The notes below the pieces were generated by a model, which saw only the letters and a list, made by a program, of their open reading frames with translations, was not told where the DNA came from and searched no databases. Shown piece by piece: positions 1 through 12,178 of a stretch of DNA of 64,000 nt (positions are counted from its first letter, which is position 1; every line of letters begins with the position of its first letter). The stretch covers positions 5,916,747-5,980,746 of the forward strand of contig NC_064044.1 of NCBI RefSeq assembly GCF_932526225.1, in the 5' to 3' direction. Made by a program: the position numbers and the translations under genes. The DNA is from Nematostella vectensis. Taxonomy: Eukaryota > Cnidaria > Anthozoa > Actiniaria > Edwardsiidae.

Positions 1-800
1 GTTCGACTCCACAAATGTCCCAGCAGAACCATTCGGGACGATTTTTTTCCCAGCAACCGAAGGGTCTAACATCTTCCCAGCCAATAAAAATCGGGCTGCG
101 GAACAGATCTGTTTTGTGCCCTTGGTAGTAATCCCAGTCTTCCTTTCCTAAAACTAGCCTCCAAAATAGGCTAATAACCAGTTACTAGCTTCATGTGTCT
201 TTTACGTGCTCTTAAAAAGTGCAATAGTCGAATAGTTCAGTCAGTTGACTGGTTTCTAGTGTAATGAAAAGAAATGTAGACTGCTGAGTTTGTTTATATC
301 CTTTACCACCCCTTTATCCTTGCGCGGAAATTTTTGCTGTTATTATAGCAGTGATAAAAACACCTTTTTCTCAATTCAATTTCCATTAAAAGTTTCTATA
401 CCTTTTAGTCTCCTGAAGTGAACCATCTCCCTAGAAAAGACTCTTTTTATAGACTTGACTTGTGCGTAGCGACAAAGGAACTATTGCTAAGACATTAGCG
501 ATGTTTACATAGTGTGTTTGTGTTATTTGATTTCAATAAACTATACTTCAGCCGATATTTGTCATGCGTGACCCTATACAAGGGTTTGGTCTTCCTGTGG
601 TATCAGCGATCAAAGACTAGTTCGAAGGTTTGTTAGTACCACAGGTAGCCCAAGCTCTGTCAATAGGTATGAACCGACCGGTTCATTGACCGTTAATAGA
701 GAGAACGATGTAGTTGTAACTTTATGCTAGTATTCTTCAATAAAAATGCAATTAAATTTAATCCAACTTAATGTAGTACTTGTAGTTGTCTATTATTTTC
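1..800. other. No recognisable gene, 5' edge of window
   Basis: I see no open reading frame with family resemblance and no clear repeat in this AT-rich stretch. It could be intergenic DNA or the untranslated end of a gene lying outside the window. Confidence 0.5.
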
Positions 801-1328
801 ACGTTTAAGGTAATTCCCTTGAATTGCACTGCGCACCCCTTCTGCGCATAGTGGCGCGCGCTGTTTGTTCGAATTTTCCGGCGCGCGCGCCACAGTTGTA
901 CAAGAAAACACAGCAAAAGGCGCGCGTTTTTTACTTAAAATCGCTTTGACAGAAAAAGGAAGTCGGTTACCCCATTTTTTATTTGCTCAAATAGTTAAAT
1001 ATATACGGAATAATGATATACTGAAAGAAGAAAAAAAGTTGGGTTGTAGAAGTTTTGTTATTTCTCTTAAGAGCCGTAAAAATACTTCAAAATGGCGCTT
1101 TTTACCGTATGAATAATGGCGAAAACAATGTCTTTTAGTGCGATCTCTTAAAATGTGATTTGTTTTGAACATTAGCTACTACGGGTTATTGTTTAGGAGA
1201 TCGGATTTTGGCAGCTCGGCTAACAGAAATTAATTTTCTAAAGACTATAGGCACTCTTTTTGAAAGCTAAGAGTTCGTGATCAGTAAAAACGCTTCATCT
1301 CCACGCCCCTATAATCTATAGAAATAAA

Positions 1329-3170
1329 TTGAACCATTTAATTGCAATAAGTAAGAGAAAATACTATGAAAAGTACTTTAATTTTAACAAATCTAACATA
1401 AAAAATATCTGGAAAGGGATAAAAGAAATTGTCGTGCTAAAGCCTAAGGCTCATTTCACACCTTCAAAAATTGTATCTTCTAATAAGGTTTTTACCAATG
1501 TAAATGAGATAGCAAATGAGTTCAATTACTTCTTTGCTAATGTTGGCAGAAATATCAGCAACAATATTCCAAAAGTAAACACTTTATTTTCAGAATTTCT
1601 TCCAACAGCTAATTCTAACAGCTTTCTTCTAGCTCCCACATCTACAGAGGAAATTAGAAGTATAATCTTAGGAATTAAATCAGGTAAAGCTTGTGGTTCT
1701 TCTAGCCTTCCAATTACAGTTCTTAAAATACTAAGCTCTATTATTTCAAGGCCTCTGGAGATATTATACAATCTGTCCTTTTCTTCTGGCATTGTACCTG
1801 ATGCCTTCAAAATTGCACGTGTCATACCTATTTACAAATCAGGCTCTCATTTTGACACTTCTAATTTTAGACCAATATCATTATTATCTATTTTTAATCA
1901 GTTACTTGAAAGGTTAATGTATAACAGAGTCATAAAATTTCTAGACAAATACGATATTTTGTACAAAAATCAATTTGGCTTTCGAGCCAATCATTCTACA
2001 GAACATGCTCTTCTGCTTATTACCGATAAAATCCAAAGATCAATTGAGGGTGGTCAATACTCTTGTGGCATATTTCTTGATTTTAGCAAAGCTTTTGATA
2101 CTGTTGATCATAAAATATTATTAGCAAAACTTTATTCATACGGCATCCGTGGCATAGCTTATGAATGGTTTGTTTCCTACTTATCAAACAGGCAACAGTT
2201 TGTTTCTATTGGTAATGTGTCATCTGCACCACTACCAATAACATGTGGAGTGCCTCAAGGTTCAGTACTTGGTCCCCTTCTCTTTCTTCTGTACATTAAT
2301 GATTTTAATAACTGCTCCAACTTATTTGACTTTCATTTATTTGCTGATGATGCCAATTTATTTTGTGCCGATTCTTCATTGACATCCTTAGAGACCAAAG
2401 TAAACACAGATCTGTATAATATAAATCGTTGGCTTTGTGCAAATAAATTGGCTTTGAACATCAGTAAAACTAATTTTGTCATTTTTCGACCAGCACAAAA
2501 GAGGCTGGCTAGTTCTATTTCTTTATCAATCAATAATAATACCATTAAACAAAAAAATAATATCAAATATCTTGGTGTAGTTATTGACTCCTTTCTTAAC
2601 TGGAAGGAGCACATTAACCAGTTAAGTAAGAAAATCTCCAGAGGGGTCGGAATAATAGCAAAGCTGCGTTACTATGTATCACCAACAATTCTCACTCAGC
2701 TATATTATTCTCTAATTTATCCATTTCTTACTTATGGTGCTATTATTTGGGGCAACACATATGAATCAACAATCAAGCCTCTTTTTATTTTACAGAAGAA
2801 AGCTGTTAGAATCATAACTTTCTCATCTTACATTGAACATACTTCTCCTATCTTTAGAAAACTAAATATCTTGAAATCTCCTGATCTAATCTATTACTTA
2901 AACACAATATTTATGTACAAATTTCATTTGAATCTACTTCCAACTCCTTTTGATTCTTTTTTTACTACGGTTGCTTCAAGGCACAAATATAATACAAGAC
3001 TGGCTTCTAAATCATCGTACTGCCTCCCTTTACCTCGAACTAATTATGGAAAGTTTAATATTCGTTTTAAAGGTGCCTCAATTTGGAATAACATCAAAGA
3101 ACCTACCAAAACCATGCGTTTGCCTAGCTTCAAGGCTGCAATAAAGACCTCAATCCTTGAAAATTATTAG
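1329..3170 (+). CDS. LINE reverse transcriptase (ORF2 fragment, 613 aa)
   Basis: This is the RNA-dependent DNA polymerase of a non-LTR retrotransposon, which copies element RNA at a nicked chromosomal target. Visible reverse transcriptase motifs in order are FRPISLLS (about residue 180), QFGFR then the S-T-E-H-A stretch (about 217-225), FLDFSKAFDTVDH (about 247), GVPQGSVLGPLLFLLYIND (about 308-326), and the catalytic FADD box (about 337) in place of the commoner YADD. C-terminal thumb and maturase-like sequence follows. The reading frame is fully open, so the copy is young or under recent selection. However, the N-terminal endonuclease half expected in an intact ORF2 is missing. The start given is only the first ATG in the surviving frame. 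Autonomous activity is unlikely. Confidence 0.9.
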   Translation: MNHLIAISKRKYYEKYFNFNKSNIKNIWKGIKEIVVLKPKAHFTPSKIVSSNKVFTNVNEIANEFNYFFANVGRNISNNIPKVNTLFSEFLPTANSNSFLLAPTSTEEIRSIILGIKSGKACGSSSLPITVLKILSSIISRPLEILYNLSFSSGIVPDAFKIARVIPIYKSGSHFDTSNFRPISLLSIFNQLLERLMYNRVIKFLDKYDILYKNQFGFRANHSTEHALLLITDKIQRSIEGGQYSCGIFLDFSKAFDTVDHKILLAKLYSYGIRGIAYEWFVSYLSNRQQFVSIGNVSSAPLPITCGVPQGSVLGPLLFLLYINDFNNCSNLFDFHLFADDANLFCADSSLTSLETKVNTDLYNINRWLCANKLALNISKTNFVIFRPAQKRLASSISLSINNNTIKQKNNIKYLGVVIDSFLNWKEHINQLSKKISRGVGIIAKLRYYVSPTILTQLYYSLIYPFLTYGAIIWGNTYESTIKPLFILQKKAVRIITFSSYIEHTSPIFRKLNILKSPDLIYYLNTIFMYKFHLNLLPTPFDSFFTTVASRHKYNTRLASKSSYCLPLPRTNYGKFNIRFKGASIWNNIKEPTKTMRLPSFKAAIKTSILENY

Positions 3171-3396
3171 CTTCTATCTAGTTTTTTTGTTTTATTGCAT
3201 TTTATTTTGCTGCTGCTTTCATGTATTTTGTATTCGTGCCTTGTACGTCCTTGCTATACGCTCCATTTAATTGAACTATTTTGTGCTGCCTAGCCAGATT
3301 AGCTTTTTAGTTACTTCTAGGCAGCCAATACCCAAAATCTGTAATTATTATTTATTTTCTTACTGTAATTTCTGTGTGTGGTATAAATAAAGTTAT

Positions 3397-3646
<250 letters not shown>

Positions 3647-3832
3647 CCCCTCTGTTGTGAAAACGAGGTCGGTACCCCCATTTATTTTATTACATTTTTT
3701 GAAAGCCCTTAATTACTCCAATATTGTTTATGCAAAGTTTAAAAAAATTCTGGGTTGTAGAACTATTTCAAGGGAATTACTTTAAGCGATTTAGAGCGCA
3801 TTTGGGACCGTTTTAGCGCTGTTCGGTGAAAG

Positions 3833-3908
3833 TTAGAATTCCGTCTATCACCCCCACTATAGAAAAAAGTACTTCTTTCTATAGTGGGAGTGATAGAGGG
3901 AGTTCTAA
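3833..3908. repeat. 76-nt hairpin (33-bp stem, 10-nt loop)
   Basis: The arms 3833-3865 and 3876-3908 are inverted complements with three mismatches, around the core CTATCAC...CCCACTATAGAAA. The hairpin starts about 50 bp beyond the right end of the split MITE. It could be a very small foldback element or a pre-miRNA-like hairpin; the sequence alone does not decide. Confidence 0.7.
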
Positions 3909-4236
3909 ATCCAGACAAACCCTAGACTGTGAAAGTCATTTTCAATTATTTAGACAAAAAGTTTCGCGCACAAATAAGGAAGAGTAGCCCGAAAACAGCC
4001 GATACTAAAAAGTTAAAATTTTGCACCCAAAAAGTGAGTGGACAGCAAATACCTAATTTAACAATTTTTTAACACAACTGTCTTGTTACCTGTGCAAAAA
4101 TAGTTTTATTCCAGCCTACTGACGCTCAGAGATAAGCAATTTTACAGGAGGCTTATAATTTGTGACTGCTAGCGTTGCAGTGTTCTGATTATAATTGCAA
4201 ATTCGAGACCGGGGGTGGGGGGAGCTTTCCTTTTTA

Positions 4237-4603
4237 TAGCGGAACCTCGTTTTTAAGCAACGACGACGGCAACGTGGACGACGACGGCAGAAAACAATGG
4301 AATTTGATTCAGAATCAATAGCAGCAAGTGCAAATTATGTCTGATACATTTCAGCCGTTTTCCGTAAAACCACGAACGTGAAAACTCCAAGTTTCACAGT
4401 CAATTGAGGACGCGGAAGTTTGCACTTTAAACTCCACAAACTACGTTCGCTAATGTAGAAATAAATGTCCTTAGTTTATTTTTATCTGTCTCTCACTATA
4501 ATGTTGTGCTTATTCCATTGCAATTAAATCAGTATTGATCACCACGCGCGAAAACATATTTTTCGATCGCGTTGTCTTAGCCGTCGTCGTCGTTCTTGAG
4601 GTA
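4237..4603 (+). mobile_element. MITE family B, copy 1 (diverged)
   Basis: The element starts with a TTTTTAAGCAACGACGACGG-type end and finishes with the inverted GCCGTCGTCGTCGTTCTTGAGG. Its body matches the copy at 21435-21816 closely, including the shared stretches GGCAGAAAACAATGG and TTGATTCAGAAT. The outer bases are eroded. There is no ORF. Confidence 0.75.
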
Positions 4604-4874
4604 CGGTGAGGATGGAATAAAGAAACTGTCTGCTAGTCGGCCGCCGTCTTGGATTTGGAGCTACGCGCAGTCCCGCGAGCGGGCGGGGTACAAGAAGGGA
4701 AGGGACCTTCTGAAGCAGCGATAGCGGCGTGGAACAGACCCTACCTGTCATCTACGCTCTCGTTTGTTTACATTTTTTGCGCATGCGCGCTTGGTTACCT
4801 ACAGGTCGTCAACAGGTGGCAAACATCACGATCAACAATTCTCGAACTCTTGATCGTGAAACGTGATTATCGCC

Positions 4875-7800
4875 ATGAAAAAATCGTCGAGTAATCCTAC
4901 GAGAAGACTTCGCATTGCGAGTTTTCTATGTCTGTTTTTTATGATCGCGGAATTTGTAGGTAAGCGATAAAGACTCGCCTTTATTGGTTAATGTTTAGTT
5001 CTAGGATCAAGTTACGTGAACCTGTTACTCTAATTGATGTACTTTTGTGAACACAATAGCTTGTCAAATTATCCTAACGTAATAAGGCTTTGAGATGATA
5101 TAACACGATCTTTTTGCGATTGAGATACATCCATACAATACTCTGTACTACTATAATAATACCGTTGGGGGTGTGGCTGCTCTGTTTATTGTTTAATGGG
5201 ACAGCAAAGCATTATGTTCTAGGTACACTAGATATTTAGTTAAGTACAAGATACGACTGCTGTTGACAAGTTCTTTCTCGGATATCAGAACTGCTTAATT
5301 TCTAAGAAAATCACCTGACACGCCTCCTATTGAATGAAGCTGTTTAGAAAATAATTGGAAATGGCGAAGACCCAGACACATTTTCCCTAGTTCCTCGGGA
5401 AATTTGCTGCCTATTTCGAATGCTATAGCTCCTCATTCGATTGTTCCTCCCTTTCATGGGTGTCCCTCCTTCCATCCCACTCGATATTTGTCCAAAAGCC
5501 AGACTTCTATGCTTTAGAATAAATTATCTCTCCCCTTTTAAGGGGTCTATCCGCCCATCAGTTTACTTATGACAGACGCAAGTTTTAACATGACATTGTC
5601 CCTCTCTTCTTCGGGGCTATTTGTCCAACAATTTAGCCATCATGACAGACGCCGTGTCTACCTCTATCTGTCTCTCTCTTCCTCAGGGGGCTATTTTTGA
5701 AAGAGGTTTAGCCATCATGACAGACGCCGTGTCTACCTTAATCTTGTCTCTCTCTTCCTCAGGGGGTTATTTTTCAAACAGTTTAGCCATCATGACAGAC
5801 GCTGCCCACATGCTATCTGACTTCGCTGGGTTCATGATTTCTTTGTTCGCAATCTGGGTCGCGACAAGACCTGCGACCAAGACGCTCTCGTACGGATGGT
5901 ATCGCGCGGGTAAGCATTCACTTCCGTATAAGGGCATTACTAAAGCATCGATACGCAAAAAAAATGCACATGGAAATCATTAGACAATGCCGGTGATATC
6001 TGTTCGGGGAGAAGACTAGCTCGCAGTCCATTGTTAAGCCTATGTCCACAGAAGGCGCCGAAAAAAGCGTTATATGTTTGATTTGGTGCTGCTATGTAAT
6101 TGCCCTTTTTTGAATACATCAAAACATTAGCAATTTTCTCGTACCCTTGGCACAAATAAATATCGAGCCCCAACAAGCTAGACCCCAAATGCGACGTGAT
6201 TTTACAAGTCTGTGATGGGGGTTTGTAAAAGAGTTTGTATTCGGCTATAAGATAAAAAGTATATCAAATCTATTGCACGTCGTAATTTATGACAATGCTT
6301 CTATTTTAAGTAGGCGCTGTACAGTTTCTCTCTGTCCTGATGATCTGGGTATTAACAGAGACATTTATTTTAATTTCTTCGTAGAGGTTATGGGCGCTGT
6401 TCTCTCTGTCCTTGTTATATGGGTGCTAACGGGGGTATTGGTTTATATGGCGCTTCAAAGACTCATCATGAAAGAATATGAAGTTGACGCCAAGGTCATG
6501 TTGATCACTGCATCGGGAGGACTTCTCATTAACGTCATGTGAGTAATGTTGCGCACCGATATTTAGTTTACATCTCTCCCTAATCTATTCATGACTTCTA
6601 AGATCCCGGTGGGAAGGAGTTCTTTTATTGGTTATATGGCTTACTGTATAATCTTAAACAAAATTATCTCGATCTATTCTATTCTGGCTATGCGCTGCAA
6701 TATCATAAATTATAAGGCCACAAAAGCACTGATAGTAAATGTAAAAAAATTAAGAAAAAAAAAACGATGCGAGGACATGGCCGAGAATCGAACCTCGTTC
6801 CAGATCCGGTAAAATTAGAAAAAAAATAGACCATACTTCCAGACATACGCTGAAACACCGTATGGAAGCATAGAGATTTACGGCTAAGATGAAGATTTTG
6901 GCCCCAGCACCGCTATCTAGCAAACTGTACAACACAAAGGAACCTGAGGTACCCGCGCATTAATGGAGAGGCTATAACCAGGATCCCAGCCCTGTCTTAC
7001 GCTATGCACAGCTCGCTGAGAAGTAGACTAAAAAATATCGGGGTCCTTTCCATGCTCACGTCTCTTGGGAAAAGGTGTGTTGCTAATGTAATGTAGTCTT
7101 GTCGTCAGATGTGTAGCACAACTACGACCTAGGTTTACATTGCCGCCTTTAGCTTTTGTACTTCTTTGTCCAGTCACGCATGTGCATATGAATTGTTTTG
7201 AGCCCAGAACAACAAAAAGCAAGCTACATTGAAATTTACGTAATCTAAGATGCTTTGTGTCATTAGGTTTAAGAAAATACTGTGTATAAACCTCTCGTAA
7301 GCCACTCTCCTCGAATTTTTTAGAAGCATTTCAGATTCCAGAGTTCATATTATCCTTGGCATCCGATGTTGGGGTCTTAAACGTAAATATAGCGTCCAAA
7401 AACACAACTTTGATAAAACGGAAAATTCTTATTATAAAATGTGTCAGTTCTTAGTTACAAGCTATAAATCAAAGTTGAACAGGTAATGTAACGTCTCTAA
7501 AAAAGATGAACAGGTATGTAACGCCTCTAAAAAACAGCATTTTAGCGCAACTACTCTGTTTCACAGAGACGTTCAACATACTTTCTGTAAACCTTGTGTT
7601 GATTTATACCTTGTTTACACCACGCCTACGCAGGCCATCTAGTTTTTCTACAGCTTGTCTGTTGTTCAGTCAAAGCTCATTCCTTGCTCACCCTCGCTCC
7701 CCTTTGGTCATCCTTTTTCGAATGTCTTAATTTGTATTATGGCGGGCGAACGATATGCGCGCTTGCCCTGCAACCACCCCACGGATCTGAAGCCTGAATA

Positions 7801-10647
7801 AGGTTCTGAATTTCTAATAGTAAAACTGTACCAAATTCTTATTGCATTTCAGTATGGGAGCCATTTTATACCAAAAGGGTCACGGTCATAGCCACGGGGG
7901 TATGAGCGGTCACGGTCATAGTCACACAACGAAAGGTCAAAGTCACAGTCACACAAGCCCTGGCAAGTCACCGTCTAGTGTTGTCACGATAGAGGAAGAA
8001 GAGAACGTGAACGTTCGAGCTGCGTTTATTCATGTTATCGGTGACTTCTTGCAGAGTCTTGGAGTCTTTGTAGCGGCGCTTATCATTTGGTTTAAGGTAT
8101 GCCACATACTTGTGTCTCAATGGTCCTAGTCCTCTTACTACTCTGAGCCGGGTTTTTTATACCGATGGATCTACAAGGTTGCGGAAACTTGGGGGCGTAC
8201 GCGTGCGTTAAAGGCGCGCTAACAAAGCGTTTAACGCTGATTTCTACACGCAAGTGTGCCTCTCCATCATCTCTCCCCCGTCGCCGCCACCTCTTCCACG
8301 TCTCCGCCACCTCTTTTCCATATCCGCCACCTCTTTTCCATCTCCGCCACCTCTTTCCCATCTCCGCCACCTCTTCCACGTCTTCGCCACCTCTTTCCCA
8401 TATCCGCCACCTCTTTCCCATCTCCGCCACCTCTTTCACGTCTCCGCCACCTCTTTCCCATATCCGCCACCTCTTCCACGTCTCCGCCACCTCTTTCCCA
8501 TCTCCGCCAGCTCTTTCCCATCTCCGCCACCTCTTTCCTATCTCCGCCACCTCTTCCACGTCTCCGCCACCTCTTTCCCATGTCCGCCACCTCTTTCCCA
8601 TATCCGCCACCTCTTTCCCATCTCCGCCACCTCTTCCACGTCTCCGCCACCTCTTTCCCATCTCCGCCACCTCTTCCACGTCTCCGCCACCTCTTTTCCA
8701 TATCCGCCACCTCTTTCCCATATCCGCCACCTCTTTCCCATATCCGCCACCTCTTTCCCATACCCGCCACCTCTTTCCCATATCCGCCACCTCTTTCCCA
8801 TATCCGCCACCTCTTCCACGTCTCCGCCACCTCTTTCCCATCTCCGCCACCTCTTTCCCATCTCCGCCACCTCTTTTCCATATCCGCCACCTCTTTTCCA
8901 TATCCGCCACCTCTTTCCCATATCCGCCACCTCTTGAGCGTGCCCTTCACCTCTTTCGCGTCTCCGCCACCTCTCCTATGTCTTCCTCTGTCTTCGGTAC
9001 CTCTCCCGCGTCTTTTCAATCCCATGCCCTTCGTCGTTGCCCTTCCTGTCTCCGATACCCTCCCCGTCATTTGTGACCCCCCTTCTTTTTTGCCTATCTG
9101 TTTCCACTGCCGTTCTCTATCTCTGCTACATCACACCCGTCTCTGCCCCCAGCCACCCCCCCCCCCCCCCCCACAAAAAAACGACAAACATCCTTCTCTG
9201 CCATTGAAAGGATGTCCTCTAACGAATTGTGCTACTTTTTATTGCAGCCTGAGTGGGCGATAGCAGATCCTATATGCACTTTTATATTCTCTATCATCGT
9301 ATTATTCACCACGCTGGCAATATTAAAAGATGCACTCATAGTACTTATGGAAGGTATTTGTAATTTTTAAAGTACAGCTAATCCTGGATAACCCTAACAA
9401 CTGAACCTCGATAACCTTAACAGCCGAACCTTGATAAATCCAACATCTGAACCTCCATAACCCTAACAGCTTAATTTCGATACCGTCACAGCTGAATCTC
9501 CATAACCAAAGCAGCTGTATCTCCATAACCCTAGCAGCTGGAACTCGATAACCTTAACTGTCGAACCTCGTTAACCCTAATAGCTGAACCTCGATAATTT
9601 AACAACCAAAATCCAAAGATTTCTACTTTTATTATAAGAAAATAGATCGATTAACCAGTCTAGCATATTTGTTAATGGTTTAGGATGCTTAGTAACTATT
9701 ACAAATTTTACCTGGATCAATGTTGACAGCAAAATCTGGGTAGCTATCACAAGCTCGGGCTTATCGAGGATAAAAGTACATACGATTCGAGTGTTGTATA
9801 GCCCCTTTTCTTAGTTTATTTGGGCTACCTGTCGCGACTGTTTGTAAATGTAAGTGAACGTACCGTTGACCAACTATTGCTTTTTGTAAGCTGATCACAG
9901 GACAACCCGCCACTATTTGCAAGTGATATACTTTGTTTACTTGTCAGGTATGCCTAAAGGCCTGAGCTTCAATGATCTCAAGACTAGCTTAACAGCGATA
10001 CCTGGGGTGGAGGCTGTGCACGACTTGCACGTGTGGTCTCTTACAGTCGGCACTGATGCTCTTTCAGTTCACCTAGTTGTAGGTACGGAATTGCTTGTCC
10101 ATCTACCACGGCCCTCAAAAGAAAATAAAAGAGTCCTTCTTCTCTTAATGGCCAAAAAAATACTAAGCATTACCAATAATACTAAGCTATCCTATCACCC
10201 GTGCTTCAAGTTGCAGATGGCCGTAGCTGGCCTCGAAATATTGGATGGGGTGCACAGTACAAAAAAATCAAGAAAGTATTGGGGACACAGCCACGCCCCT
10301 ACTTATAATTTTTGAAAATATTGGGGGTCAATGCCCTATCCCCTGCTACGCCCCTGGTAAGGTAAATTGCAACCACTTCTCTGAGACCACACCCACTTTT
10401 ATCTATTTCATTATCACTAATCGATAGTTTCCTGTGGTGGATTATCAAAATATTGATGCAGGCTACTCGATTCACTAAGTTTTCTTGTTTGCTTGCAGAT
10501 AATAGCGCAAACACACAAGATATTCTAGAGGCTGCCTCTCAAGTGTGTAGCAAGAGTTTTGACATTCACCATAGCACTATTCAGATAGAGACTGACAATG
10601 GGAGCCGCAAAGAAAGCTGCAAAAAGTGCGACGACCCACAAGACTAG
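4875..10647 (+). CDS. SLC30A: Zinc transporter, cation diffusion facilitator (ZnT2/3/4/8-like), 7 exons, 339 aa
   Basis: This is a predicted H+/Zn2+ antiporter that moves cytosolic zinc into vesicles or out of the cell. Exons are 4875-4959, 5763-5909, 6385-6538, 7853-8096, 9248-9353, 9948-10082 and 10499-10647. All introns are GT-AG and the phases join to 1020 nt including the stop. The start follows a GCC Kozak context. Zinc-site residues are visible as the HxxxD pairs H44/D48 in TM2 (TDAAHMLSD) and H189/D193 in TM5 (HVIGD). A His-rich cytosolic loop (HGHSH-type clusters, residues 139-162) sits between TM4 and TM5, as in the vesicular ZnT group. The C-terminal domain has the CDF signature VHDLHVWSLT. 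The N-terminus is short (about 12 residues before TM1) and lacks the His-Cys-His motif of vertebrate ZnT2/3/8. Decayed copies of the exon 2 and exon 3 acceptor regions lie in the preceding introns. Confidence 0.93.
5528..5802 (+). repeat. Tandem copies of the ZnT exon 2 acceptor junction
   Basis: Units of about 75 bp each contain a pyrimidine tract plus the first 40 bp or so of exon 2 (GGCTATTT...TTTAGCCATCATGACAGACGC). Copies are centred near 5550 (very decayed), 5612, 5687 and the functional exon at 5763. The 5687 copy has a good CTCAG acceptor but carries a 1-bp insertion and an early TGA. The 5612 copy reads GYLSNNLAIMTDA in frame, but its acceptor AG is now CG. Confidence 0.88.
6310..6360 (+). 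pseudogene. Partial decayed copy of ZnT exon 3, 80 bp upstream of the real exon
   Basis: The block from GCGCTGT (6314) to ATTAACAGAG aligns with the real exon from 6394. One frame still reads FLSVLMIWVLTE, against LSVLVIWVLTG in the functional exon. It is preceded by TTTTAAGTAG, a weak acceptor-like end. This is a second exon-edge duplication in the same gene. Confidence 0.8.
8272..8985 (+). repeat. 18-bp minisatellite, about 39 units, in ZnT intron 4
   Basis: The unit is CTTTCCCATCTCCGCCAC with variants (TATCCG, CCACGT). The + strand is almost purely pyrimidine except for the CCGCCAC part. Because 18 is a multiple of 3, all six frames stay open for hundreds of bases and give false repeat proteins (RHLFPISAT-like and KRWRIWERG-like). 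Confidence 0.97.
9369..9597 (+). repeat. Minisatellite of about 24 bp in ZnT intron 5
   Basis: Degenerate repeats of ACAGCTGAACCTCGATAACC-type units begin about 15 bp after the exon 5 donor. Roughly nine units are recognisable. Confidence 0.85.
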
Positions 10648-11879
10648 AAAATCAACCCTTTCCTTTTAAATTCTCCCTATACTTTTGCGTGCTACACAAT
10701 GATAGGGTTGGTAGAATTCGGCGATCATTTCATCTTAAATATCGAAATAATACACATAATTCTCATTGACTTACTGCTTGATCGTTGATCTTGGATAAAA
10801 TGGAGTGTCAAGTTGAACATTTTCTGGAGGATATATGAATGCATGGCAACACCTACACTTATTGTACGGTCATAGTACTAGTACAGTTACACGTGACTTA
10901 TAGCAAGCGAAATTGCGGTGCAAGGAGATCTTGTTGCAAGGCACAGCCACTATATACGGAGCATAGCAGCAGGATAGCACAGTGTGGTCTTATCTAATCA
11001 CAAAAATTTTCATCCTCACGCGCCAGAGCTCGACGTTTGATTCTTAATGGAAAAAGGGGGCTTAAAGTAAGCTGACACGTGACCAGCACTCACCAGTGCC
11101 CAACCTCTCCTAGCCCCTAGGCTCTGCCTAGTTTCCAGGGCCCCCACCCTGAAAGGGGAAAGGTTGGTGTGGGATGGACCCTAGCGCCCGAGGATGGGTA
11201 ATTGTTAGGTCATTATACGATAACAGTACACACATGTGGCAAGGAAATACCGCCATTCGCCATTCTTTCGTTGCGCCGGTGATTGGGTCGAACAGCATGC
11301 TGGGACGAATTAAGGTGACGCAATCCAACATGGTGGCGTAATGTTGATACTGAATGGAAGCTAGCAAATGATAGGATTTGGCAATTCTGTTCCTGGAATA
11401 CCTTCGTTAGTTACATCACAATATCAACATTGAAGTCGTTCGACGCCATGTTGAAATGAGTCCCCTAAAATCATCCCAGCATGCTGTTCGCTTATCAACT
11501 CGGCCCAATCCCCGCGCAACGTAAGAATGGCGAATATGGTTGAGTTACAGCACCGACAAGGCCCGAACAAGGCATGGTAGAAATACAGGGCACACTTTTT
11601 AGTTTAGATAGGAGTAAAGAATTGTTTTAGGACATGCTTGAGGTTCCAGTGCCTTTCTTTTTTCGCACGGTATGCTTGTCCACGAACATGACTTATGATA
11701 AAATTGAATTACATGGTATGTTTGTAAATAAAGGAATTGAACCAGCAACGCTTTTAGATATCGTGACATCAGATTCCTTCCAGATACTTATATTACACGG
11801 CCGCAGTACTGTTCGCACGAGGGCTGGTAAGGATTTTGGCACAGTAAACCCACCCCCCTCAGTGCAGCGAAGAAGTGCA

Positions 11880-12178
11880 GTTAACCAAACAGTTGGCCAG
11901 CATTCCCTTTGTCTGTTAACCAAACAGTTGACCAGCATTCCCTTTGTCTGTTAACTAAACAGTTGACCAGCATTCCCTTTGCCCTGTTAACCAAACAGTT
12001 GACCAGCATTCCCTTTGCCCTGTTAACCAAACAGTTGGCCAGCATTCCCTTTGTCTGTTAACCAAACAGTTGACCAGCATTCCCTTTGTCTGTTAACTAA
12101 ACAGTTGACCAGCATTCCCTTTGCCCTGTTAACCAAACAGTTGGCCAGCATTCCCTTTGTCTTGTTAACCGAATTGTT
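11880..12178 (+). repeat. 35-bp minisatellite, about 8 units
   Basis: The unit resembles AACCAAACAGTTGACCAGC followed by ATTCCCTTTGTCTGTT, with a GCCCTGTT variant alternating. It is highly homogeneous, so the expansion is recent. It produces overlapping spurious frames on both strands. Confidence 0.95.

Noticed and set aside
4649-4894. 81-codon frame overlapping the ZnT start
   Set aside because: It is in a different frame from the transporter, with no family resemblance. The ATG at 4875 gives a model that joins in phase to all other exons.
6775-6812. tRNA T-arm-like GGTTCGATTCTC on the minus strand
   Set aside because: No matching A box, anticodon arm or acceptor stem can be formed around it.
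8092-9263. Long overlapping frames on both strands encoding repetitive proteins
   Set aside because: They are translations of the 18-bp minisatellite in a ZnT intron. All frames stay open only because the unit is a multiple of three.
11880-12178. Possible CRISPR-like regular array
   Set aside because: Units abut without unique spacers and the sequence is eukaryotic. It is a simple minisatellite.
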